From: Patagioenas fasciata
Lineage: Eukaryota; Chordata; Aves; Columbiformes; Columbidae
Length of the DNA stretch: 64,000 nt
Assembly: GCF_037038585.1 (NCBI RefSeq)
Contig: NC_092520.1
Coordinates: 61,648,001-61,712,000 of the forward strand
Reading direction: 5' to 3'
The notes beneath the pieces are model-generated. The model had not been told where the DNA came from. It saw only the letters and a program-made list of their open reading frames with translations, and searched no databases. Shown piece after piece: positions 1 through 11,400 of this stretch. Position 1 is the first letter of the stretch. Each line of letters begins with the position of its first letter. A program made the position numbers and the translations under genes.

Positions 1-2096
1 ACAGTTATTTTGTCAGCCCAAATAATGACCCCATTTAAAGAAGGTGTGGAGGCTGGGAACAGCCTATTTTCTCTAGAAGCAACTACAGTGATGCTAATTA
101 TATACCTGTCTGTTATTTTCTTATGTGTTAATGACAGCAGGGACCTCAGTGGCCAATTGTTTCTCAATGTTCCTGGATAGCTAGTTATAACTTTCATTCG
201 CTCACTTGGTTTCATTTTCTTAAATAGCACTTCATTTCCAACAGTCTTATTATTTTGGGTTTGGAACAGTCAGTACTAGGCTGATAATGTTCTGATGTCT
301 AGTGATGCTTGAAGGCATGTCTGCTTAGTTTTAATAATTGCTTATTCTGTTAAAAAAAAAAGTCTTAGTGAATCTTAAATTTCTTTCAAAATGCAGCCCC
401 ATTTACATCTTAACTTAGCTTTTAAAATGTACAGAAACGAAAACCTTGAAAATACACAGAAACTGTATGGTATTCTGCTCTTATTCCACACTGCACTGAT
501 TTCTGTATCATTTGTCACAGTATATACGTGCCTTCTAGGGGCATGCTAAGATACGTGGTATCGTTATTTTTCTTCTGCATTTAGGAAAATAATTACTTGC
601 CTGTGCAGGATATTGGGTAGTTGCTAGAGATGGCAAAGTCAGGAAAGGACTGTCTTGCATCACTACAGAAGATAAAGCTTATAACGGCCCTCAATTTCTC
701 ATAGACTTAAGAAATATGAGAGGAAGAGGCTACAGAAGATGTTACTCTGTTGTTGCTCCTGCTACCTTCTCCTTCCCAACAGAATCAACTTGATCTGAAC
801 TACTCTGATGGGTGTTGCCATCAGGATTCATTACACAATATTCAGACAGACCTGCAGGAGTTCTGTGTCCTGCAAAGATAAAGTTTATTTACACGGTAAA
901 AAAAAAAAAAAAAAATTGGATTCCTGTGTGGAGGGTTGACCTGTTGATTTTAATCCTATTTCTGATGCTTTTTGATGTTTTTTTTTTTCCCCTGTTCTGG
1001 GCCACTGAAACTTTTAACAAATGTGTAAGACTGTAATTTTGTGTAAGAAGACACTACAAAAAATATAGGAACACATCTAAGATATTTAAGTAGCCTTGCC
1101 ACTGCAAAGAAGAAATGAATTCATAATGCAGAGTTTAAAGATGAAAGGACTAGTAAAATCTTAAAAATATGAGCTTAAGCCAGGCGCTCAGGATTCACCT
1201 GAAAAACTTAAGCATACGTATTTAAAGTTCAGGGGGTTGTTTTTGTTTTGTGGTGGGCTTTTGTTGTTGTTTGGGGTTTGTTGTTCTGGGTTTTTTTGTT
1301 TTGTTTTTTAAATTCTCTAAATGTTCTTTTCCTTCTACAGCCCCTACCCTATTATTTCCCCCCCCTTCTCTGTGTCCCCTTTTGCACTAATCCAGGTCCT
1401 TGAATTCTCTAGAGAAACTATATTTATTAGATAAGTTTAATAAAATGTCATACTTTTTCAAGTTAGTATGATGAACTGAATCTGCAACTTTAAACAGTTG
1501 AGAGACCAGTAATTTATTACACATACCTTGGAATATATTTCACTCTTATGTTTAGGAAACCACAAACATTTTTATTTGAATAGGTTGTCCCCTCTATAAG
1601 CATATAGGCATTTTAGATACTAGTACATATATATATAAATATACATGATGTAGTGTATATACACAGTACATCTATATACCTACAGACACAGAGGCATACA
1701 CATTGTCATATATGTATGTCTCTTAAGTAGTACTGAATGATAGACTGCCAGGAAACTTTACATCATTTCTGCATTTCTAGATAAGACTCTAAATTATGGG
1801 TGGTACTAGCTGTGCCTAAATGGAAAGATAATGGTAAACAGTAATAGCAAGTTGCCGCAAAAATAAATAGTTGAAAGTGAAAGGAGGAAGGTAGATTGAG
1901 CAAGCGGTTCACGAGAAGGCATTAATTGCCAAAATGCTGCACAGAAAGAAGAAAACTAAAAGGAGACTGAATCTTAGACGTTCACTCTGTACATTAAGTT
2001 TAATGGTTCTATCAACAGCTTCATATGACAGGAAATGATCTGGGCGTTTTGTTCACTTATTCTGGATGCCCTTAGTTTCAGAGAGCAACGGGTAAG
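1..2096. other. Upstream flank of TNFSF13B, no gene recognised
   Basis: AT-rich non-coding sequence upstream of the TNFSF13B coding exon. I see no recognisable exon, RNA gene or full transposon. It holds an A-run at about 898-915, a T/G-rich stretch at about 1240-1310 and a TA/CA-rich stretch at about 1626-1680. The promoter and transcription start must lie in or before this segment, but no TATA box or CpG island marks them. The last part, roughly from 1850 on, is probably 5'UTR by proximity only. Confidence 0.5.
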
Positions 2097-2126
2097 ATGG
2101 ATTGCACCTCGAAGGGGGACAGCTGA
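2097..2126 (+). promoter_or_regulatory. Upstream ORF before TNFSF13B start
   Basis: A 9-codon ORF (ATG at 2097, TGA at 2124-2126) lies 35 bases before the TNFSF13B ATG at 2162 and in a different frame. If the transcript begins upstream of it, it could lower initiation at the main start. The transcription start is not known, so its presence in the mRNA is inferred. Confidence 0.4.
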
Positions 2127-2161
2127 ACTCTCCCTCTGGCTTTAGTGAGGAAAGAGCAGCG

Positions 2162-2488
2162 ATGAAATCCGTGGACTGTTTGCACGTCATCCAACAGAAG
2201 GATACCGCCTCCTCTCCCTCTGCCCCCCCTGGTGCTGCCTCGGGCACCACGGGACCTTTTTCTGTCACATTCCTGTGGCTTGCAATGCTCCTGTCCTCTT
2301 GTCTTGCAGCAGTGTCTCTTTACCATGTTATCACCCTGAAAACAGAACTAGAAGCTCTGCGCAGCGAGCTGATCTACAGGGTCCAGGCAAGGTCTTCGCT
2401 AGACCAGCCACCCGTGTCCCCTGACAAAAATAAAGTGGGTACCTCTGTTTCTTCCTTCCTGCAAGTGTCTGCAGCTGGTGCCAGGCAG
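2162..2488 (+). CDS. TNFSF13B: TNFSF13B exon 1 (coding part)
   Basis: Residues 1-109: cytosolic tail beginning MKSVDCLHVIQQKD, the membrane segment (core VTFLWLAMLLSSCLAAVSLY) and the first part of the stalk with a charged, possibly helical stretch (LKTELEALRSEL). The ATG has G at -3 and A at +4, a moderate Kozak context. The exon ends in CAG before GTAAGC at 2489, phase 0. Intron 1 is only 83 bp. Confidence 0.97.
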
Positions 2489-5400
2489 GTAAGCGGGAGG
2501 GGTGATTTTCAGCTTGCAGGGGATGAGCAAACATGAGGCTGCTTTCACTGATTGATGCTTCTCCCCATTAGGAGAACAGGCTTCCTGGTCATGGCCCAGC
2601 TGAGAGCTTCCAAAATGAAACCTGGAATGGGAGCAGAAACAGGGTGAGAAGGTCTGTTGTCCACACAGAAGAAACAGGTAAATAGCAGCCGATGGAGCGG
2701 GTTGGGATGCGCCAGTTGGATACTGGCTTGAGAAAAGCAGTGGTGTTTGACTCTTATCTTCTGTCAGCCGATCCATGCTACCAGAGCCTGTTAAGCTTTT
2801 TACAATTGTTGCTGAAAGAATGGTGTTAATTATAGGTATATTCTCTTAATGGTTACCATACTGTTTAAGTTGCCAGACGTTCATGCTATCTGCAGGTTGA
2901 ACTTGGAACATTAGATCCCAAATCTATTTCTTGTAACAGAGATGTTTCTCCATGATGTGGTAGAGTTTAGTAAGGCAACTTTAAATTACTCAAATTGTAA
3001 AGTGTTCAATTCTAAATCCATCGTTCTTGGTTCAGCGTAATGACTAACTTGTTGCTTTCTGATTAATATTAGAGAGGGAAAACTATTATTAAAAATGCCT
3101 AGTCATTTTTCTGAGAAAACATGCCCATCCTAAAAGAGAAGAAATAAGAAAACTCAACTTCAGCGAACTAAGAGCTTTCAAAGAGAAATGCTGGCCTGTA
3201 CCTGTCAAAAAAGGCAGGCTATAAGGAATTCAGAATTTTGGCATCATTTCTGCATTAAAACAATATATTAATATAATTAGAAAAATTAATAAAGGAATGC
3301 CTATCCAGTAAGATTTTTTTATCATGACCTTTCTAAAAGGTGAGAACACTGAAGACTGTACTCAATAAAAGACATCTGGTGTGTATTATAATGTTGGAGT
3401 ATAAATGGAATATAATTGTTTCCTCTGGCGATAAAATACCTACATCTTCTTTTCTTTTCTGGAACACAGTGCTGCCTGAAAGGATGCAATGCAAAATTTT
3501 ATAATAACAATTTGTGTACATCCTCTAATTGCACCAAGTAACTAAAAACATTCCTGAGTTGCTAAATCAGTTCAGTCACCTTACAGATACTTTTGTATTG
3601 TTTTAACTGATGAAAGCTGATATCTTAAGTTATGAATATATGAAGTTGAAACAGAATAATTTGTAGGTAAAGGCTAAATCAGGCTTTGCTTAAAATGTGC
3701 TTTTGATTGACTAATTTAGCTTCAGCAAGCTAAATGAAAATTTAACTCTGGAGTTCTCGAGTTCAAGTACTATACTTACCTCCAAGTCTCTCAAAAGAGA
3801 GAATTCATTTAGGATATTACCCAAACTCCATACATTTAAATGGGTATTATTCTATTTCATTAGTTATCTTTAGTTCAGGGTCTTGGCTAAGAGGGATTTC
3901 ACAAACAGATCTAAAGAGAAGATTGCTTAAATCATATTTCTTGTAGCCTGTGTCCTATCATGGGAGCCACAGAGCTTCCCTGCTCTCCCCACCCCAGCAT
4001 CTCCCAAATAAAAACTAGTGATCTTCTACACTTAAAGCACAAGTATCTTAAAAAATGAGGCTTTTTTTTTTGGTGTGGTTTTTGTTGGTTTTGGGGTTTT
4101 TTTGTTAATGTTATAGCATCAATACTCTGCAAGTTATTCACTTTCTTTCACATTGGCTTTCATCTTTATTCTTATTGCTATTTGAGGGTATATGGGGGAG
4201 AGGAAGATTTTGGGTTCCTCAGCTGTGCTTCTGGCAGATATAAAATTCTTCTCATCAGGTAGCCACCTCTGATTATAACTATTTATCTTTCCTCACAAAA
4301 AATTCTAACTAATTTCTCTAAACTTTTAAAGTTTTTTTAAAGTTGTTTTTTTAAGTTTTCAAAGTTGGCTTTAAAAGTTTTTAGGATGTATAACAGAAAA
4401 CATTCATTTAAAATGGAAAAGCAACATAACTTACTAAAAACTGTGTTATAACACGTCTACCATATTTTTTTATATAAAAAAAGAAAAAAAAGTAAATTAC
4501 AATTTTTTGCATTAATATATAAGGTCATCTGTTAGACAGGGTTACCTTTCTGCCTGCTCTAATTACAACAAATTACACTTGTCAAAGTTCAGTAAGATGT
4601 TACATTTCCTCAGATTAGACTTCACTGATTACCGTGAACCCACTAATCAGTGTAGAATTTTGTTTTAGGAGAGTGAGTGAAATAAGAGAACATGGTGTTG
4701 TTCATGGTGCTGAATCCTGTGTTACTTGGTCATGCTCACACAATCACTAGCTCTGCATTTTTATCTTCTCTCACACGTTTCTGGGTACCAGAATCCCAAT
4801 AGCTTCCAAATTGCCCTGCAGATGCACTGCACTTATTTGAGTGCGATGGCAGATTAATTACGATATTGAGTGAGTTGTCTTGTTCTTGTCCTATTTCTAT
4901 TTGCCTCAACAAGGTCTCAAATTAGAGTCTGATCACACAATTAATTGCTCACTTATAATTTCACTTTAGCAAGGACTAATTCCTTAGAAAGTGAATACTT
5001 GAAAATGTCACTGATATACAACTGTTTCTCATCAGAGAACAGAAGTAAAATATAAAACCATTATTTTATTTATAAATAAAGCTATGGTTCAAATCTGTTT
5101 TCTTTTTAAACTTCCATTATTAATTTCCAGAACTGGATGCCCCATGATTTCTTTTAGGCCCAGCATAGCCCTTCTTGAACATGTGAAATTCCCTTTTTTT
5201 TTTTCTGTTTGCTTGATGTTACATGCATAAAACTGGCCAGAAATTGCAATTGTAATTTAAATGACAATTAAAGGAATACAGATCTAATACAATGTCATTA
5301 TTTCACACTTTTAGGGGCTATACATTTGTCTGTGTTCATGGCTAAAACTATTAGTCATCAGTAGTCGCATGTACGTTTTGTGTCTTCGCAAAATTTCCAG

Positions 5401-8400
5401 CTCAAGTAGGTTGAAGAGATGGCTTTCAAGCATCTGTTCCAAATAAAGCTGTACAGTTAGCAGTCAGAACCAGAGTTCTTGATACAATGGGTAGGAGTTA
5501 ATGGGTGATTTTGAAAGGCACATATTATTAACATGCAGGCAGACTGATCTTCTAACCACTTATGGTAAATATCATATCAGGACATATAAGAACAGATATG
5601 ATTTTTCTTATTTGTCTTTCTTTTTTATAAATTTTGACTGTAGGGGAAAGTTGCTACACAGCAAAAACCTCTCCTGAAGTTTACACCCTGATTAGAATTA
5701 TTGATTGCCTTCCTTGGGTGTTTCTCTTGAAGATGTACGTGTGCTTGAGTCCAGGAACAAGAGGATCCATTACCTAAGCCAGTTCAATATACAAATGTCA
5801 TGTTTCATTTGCACGGTCTCTGTGCCTCATTCTGGTCATTATTGTGGGATTTTTATTCCCATGGCCGACTAGGGAGGTGAGCATCTGGCCTTCTAGAAAC
5901 TCAGATTCAGGCAATGTCCTGCTGTGATCAGATTGAAGCACACATGGACTATATTTACTTTGGTGTACTGAGGTTATCCATCTCAACCAGCCTGATTGTG
6001 TGCATGGAGGGAACTGAAGAGAAATTCTAAGTAATTCCACAAAGCAGTGAAACAGGTTAACGTGGCATGTGACTAGGCAATTTTTTTTGGTAGCAGTTTC
6101 CAGTTTCTAGCCCAATATCTGTTGTGTCCATAGGACAAAACTATTGCCATGCAAGTATGGTGTATAGGTTGTGAGAATTTTGCCATTGTTCTTGGTATAA
6201 TTGCCTTGCTAGCAAATTGATATATTTGTTGGTTAGAAGCGTTTTGTCTCTGGATGTTGTAGTTTTAGATCTCTGTGACAGAGTGATAGCAAGAACTTTC
6301 ACAAGTGGAACTTGACTGTGGCAATATTTGAATGAAGAAACCTAACCTTTTGTTACTAGTCTAAACAAATACCACATATAAAATTCCCTCACCAAGTGTT
6401 CAAAGTACTTCTTATTTTATTATTTGAAGAGGGGAAATGTAAAAGTTCTCTTATGTATTTTTTAAGGCCTACTTCTTGAAAAGAGATGTAATTCTTTTTT
6501 GGTTTTGCTGACAACAGGACAGCTCAAAAGGAAGTAGGGCTTTCTATGCGAAAGGATAGGAAATTACTTGATTGCTTGCAATTTTTCATGAGGAATTCCA
6601 GTTATTGAATGAATGAATCATTGTTGTGTGCTCTGCAGAACTCTCTGCAATCGAAGATACACAAAACAGGCTCTAGTTTTCAAAAAAAAATTCTGCTTTA
6701 TACTGTATAATAGAAATCTACATAAAGTATTCTTAAATCTCAGTGAATTATTTCCTTGTTATTCTGACTGTACCATGTTACTGATAATTCTGTTAAGGTC
6801 AAAATAATGCTATCGAGACTTTGAAGAGATTTGTTAGATCTGAGTCATATCTGTAACTATGACCAAGCCACTTTAATGCAGGGACTTATTTAATCCATTA
6901 TTAATGTGATATAAAGATTTCTTAATTGAAAAGCACCAAAATAACCAGTCTATAAAAATACACAAACAAAAAGTAAATCAAGATCTCTTGTGATGAGGAA
7001 ATGAAGAAGTTAAGGGAAGAACTGCAAATTGTTCAAGAGCATGAATATCATTTATAAACTGAGTTATCTAGTGTTTAAGTATGTTTCAGGAAGTCTACAG
7101 AGAACAGATCTAGACCAAAGAAGGAACCTAAACAAGCAGGTCTGTTTTTTAAAGTTCAGGTTTTTTGCTTGTTTTTATTTCAGCAAAAATTGAGATAAAT
7201 ATCTTAGGCCTCAGATACCGAAACTTAAAAAATTGTGCATAAGTTCACAGATAACAACCTTAAAAATTCATTTGGATGGAAGTTAAATTGCAAAATATTA
7301 AAGTTATTATGCAAGTTAAATAATACAAAAGCTTGCATGGGAGGGCAGATTTGATTTTACCAGTATTAGGTCTTAAATCATGCAGATATGCAGAAGGCTG
7401 CATTCATATCCCACTGCAAAAGCTAGTGCTATTGTTTTTTTTTTTATTGTGGTTACATTGCTCAACCGGTGGAGAACACATCCCTTCATGTTCTCACTGT
7501 GGTTTATAAAGGCATCTGGAGTCACTAATTTCTTCAGAATTGGCTGTTCTGTTCATGGAAGAAGAGAGATTCTGAAATGTTCTTCTCCCCCACACACCCT
7601 GCAGAGCGGTTAAAATCAGGAAAAAAAAAAAAAAAGCCTCTTGTCAAAGTAAAGCCATTATACAAAGTCACAAGAGGCCGAGACATGCTTTTTTGTTCTA
7701 CATGCTTTCTGTTTTGTACAGCTAGACCTCATGGTGACACTCAGTCTAGATATTTTTACATATTTTTAAGATATCCTTTATGAATCCTGCATTCTGCATG
7801 CATGAATTATTCGAAAATACTTTAGACTACAAACCTGATGGTTGGGTTTGATTTCCACTGAGCTGAAGGGCATTCAGGTAGAGCTTTTGATTTATTCTGC
7901 TCTGTACTGATAGTAACTATTCAACCCACATTTTGCAATGCATATATTCTTGATGTTGTACTTCAGGTAAGATTTGGGTCCTTAGAATAGAATTGCTAAC
8001 ATTTCTTAGTAATATTAACTTTTAACTGAAAATCTCTATTAATTTATCCAGAAAACATACTCTGCATATCCATATATTCTCCTCAATATTAGAGTTGTTT
8101 AGTCTGAATTTGTTTCAATGAATTATTTAATTTTCAGCATGAATGTAGTTCCACTGTGGTCAAAGTGAAGTGCTTGTATATGCTGGAAATAGTTATGTGT
8201 CAGTCTTGGCTTCTGAACATTTTTTGAAGCATGCTGTTCAATTCCTCAAATACTTTTTTAGATACTATTTGTCCTTTGTGGCTTTCAGTAAAATGGCCAC
8301 AGTACTAATTTCTGTTCTTTTTGTTGTCATGAATGACACTGCTGTATCCATATTTTTCCATGAAGAACAAGCTTACTGTCTTCTGTGGAGCCTTAATTCT

Positions 8401-11400
8401 ATCTGCATACACTAAAAAAAGAAACAGTGAGATTTAATAGAGAATATATGTAGATTTGATATCTGTAGAATAAAGGAGAGTTGGTTTGTGTTTTAAAGAG
8501 ATGGAAAAGGTCTCAGACTGTACTGAACTTGTTGAGTTGAATTACTGTGTGGCAGTTATCAGCAATGATGACTAGTATTCCAATGCTACAAACAACTGAA
8601 GTATAAATCCAGACTTGCAAACTGTGAATCAGAATAGTTTTAAGAATGTCAATCAGGTTTGCAGAGCAGGTTAAACAAGAGTTGCTGAAGTAGCTGTAAC
8701 TTCCACTGCTTGTGGGCATTACTTGTTGGTACGCAGCTGGATAGCAGCTGATTAGTGTGAATCATGACAAATTCTCTCTTGTTTGGATAGTGGAAAATTC
8801 AGTGATCACACCAGTGAGTTCTTTTAAAAGCAGGAATGAAAATATTGGTTTAGCTTACTAAAATACTAGGGAATCGGCAAATTCTATTCACTAGGAAAGC
8901 ACTTTGCTCCAAAGGAAAGCGAATGAATAGAATCTCTTATGAAATAAATTGCCTGATGTGCTTTGTTGTGAGATTTCAGAAAACCACAGTTTGATTTTAT
9001 TTGAAATCTTCTTTTTCAGAAAACTTTGTCACTTCCGTGAGAGAAAAATGACTGAATGGCTGATTTTGTGATGGCTTGGTTTTTCTATTTCTTATCAGAA
9101 GATAGGGAATTTAGGTGCCTTTAAATTCTTGGTTTGAGAATCTATAGATTTTGGTACATTATTGATTGGTGTTAACAGCACTCCAGAACAGCGAAGGAGA
9201 CAGGAGCTTGCAAGATAGCATTCCCATTAACGTAAGTAGGGCTCACAGGTTGTGTGATCACTGTGATACTGAAGCATTACCCGACGTGTGCTTGAATCTT
9301 TAGCCGCTGCCAGTTGGCACCGCTAAGTGCTGGTGAGCATCCAGTCCCCTTCTGGCATTTTCAGGCAGGCACCCTTGGAAAAGAGACTTAGATACTGACA
9401 GCAGCCACTTTCTACTCAAATCCTCTCACTACCTGCCATGCAGCAAAAGGTTTGTGCTGCTGGGCACTTGGTTGCACACATGGATACCACTGGCAGATGT
9501 AGAAACAGGATCTCATGGAGCCAGGCACTGCTCGTTATAGTGAGAGTGGCCAAATCTGACATACAACCTTCTTACCTGAAAAGACATAAACAAAAACGGG
9601 GATTCAGAAATCCAAGGCAGAATTTTCTTCTCCTGCCTTTTAGTGAATTCATTTCTTTCAAGTGCAGTAGATGTTACTGCTCTGTTTTTTAACCTTCAAA
9701 GTAGCATAAGAAGCAGATGTTTCCATTAAACTCTGCTCTCAGCAAATGCAACTGTTCTTTTTTTTCCTTCTTTTCTTTTCTTTTATCCTGTTCCCTGACA
9801 TTTAGGCTTAGCAGATTTTTTTAAGGTATTTGTTTCACTTGTGAGCCTATATTTTATCATACCACAATATTTTTTGCTGATCAAACTCCTAGTTTCTCAT
9901 TAGTGTTGCCAGTCTTTACAGTTTTGAGTAACCCATCGGTTTTCACAGACACTAAACTATTTGTTATGTGTGCATTAGTTTGCTAACAGTCATCTCTGTA
10001 TCTTCCTTCTTAATCTCGGCATAAGTTGATTGAGTGTGGGTATCTGAAAACATATTGAAAGTGCATATATATGGATTTCGAGAATTTATTTTGAAAGTAC
10101 CGTGTAACCAGTATATATGACTAATATTTTACAGCAACTATGCCTGGAAACTAATTTCTTTAAATAATACAGTAAACATCACTAGAAAATCTGAAATCTG
10201 TCATACCTGGCAGGGTTGGGGTATTTTTTGAGCTTTTGCTTAGAAAATGAAAAAGCTAATTGATCTGATGATTGCTAGCTTATTTGACTTACTGCTACAT
10301 TTTTCAATTATATTAGGGCCAGAGATTACAACAAGCATTACTTGTGCGGCTATCTGGGGCATCCTGCTTAGCTGCATGATCTCTGAATGTTATCTAGTAC
10401 ATGTTGTGGTATGAATTTTGTTTGGACACATTTGAGTAAGATCTGTGTTAAAATCAATAGATTACATTTCCAAATAAGAGATTGAGAGAATTTTTTTTTT
10501 CATATCTTCTTTTTTTAAAGTTGTTTCAAAAGCTTATTCTATTACTGATTCCTATCTCTTTGGTTTCAAAACTCTCTCACTTTGCAGTGCTGCAGGCCTG
10601 CTTGCAACTGATTGCTGACAGCAAAAGTGATATCCAACAGAAAGGTAAGAATATGTTCCACAATTTACAGCTAACATGTCCACATATTAGCTCTTCCATC
10701 CAATTTTATCTAACTTCAAAGCAGTAATTGAATTATGGTATTGTATTTAAAACAAACAAACAAACAAAACCCACCAGCTGGACAGTTCTTGCAAATATCC
10801 TCTTTTCAGTGGGGAAATCCAGCTAGTGAGACTGGAAGTCTTGACTAGAAGTCAGCTTTATTAATTTTTGGCAGATGAAAATGAAGAAAGTAACTTTTCT
10901 GATTACCCAAAGAATATTGTTTCTTTTAGATGATTCAAGCATTGTCCCTTGGCTTCTGAGCTTTAAACGTGGAACAGCTCTGGAAGAACAAGGAAATAAA
11001 ATAGTGATCAAAGAAACAGGCTATTTTTTCATATATGGCCAGGTGAGAATGCTCAATTTACTTCAGCATCTGATGTGTTAAAGGATTTTTAATGTCTCCA
11101 ATACAGTATCTTTGAAGTTTGCACCTCTTCATTTGGTAGGTTTTATATACCGATACAACATTTGCTATGGGACACCTAATACAGAGGAAGAAGGCACACG
11201 TGTTTGGTGATGATCTCAGCTTGGTGACATTGTTTCGTTGCATCCAAAATATGCCACAGTCTTATCCGAATAATTCTTGCTACACAGCTGGTAAACATCT
11301 AAGTTTTTCTTTTCTTTGTTTGCAAACAGACTTTATCAAATAGAATGTCTAGTGTTGGGTGACGAAGTATTGTGGCAGTTGTAAAGAAAATGGCCTACAT

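Noticed and set aside
2096..2161. N-terminal extension of TNFSF13B in the same frame
   Set aside because: The frame is open from 2096, but the only candidate initiator at 2102 is TTG, not ATG, and an in-frame TAA lies at 2093-2095. The ATG at 2162 matches the known BAFF N-terminus.
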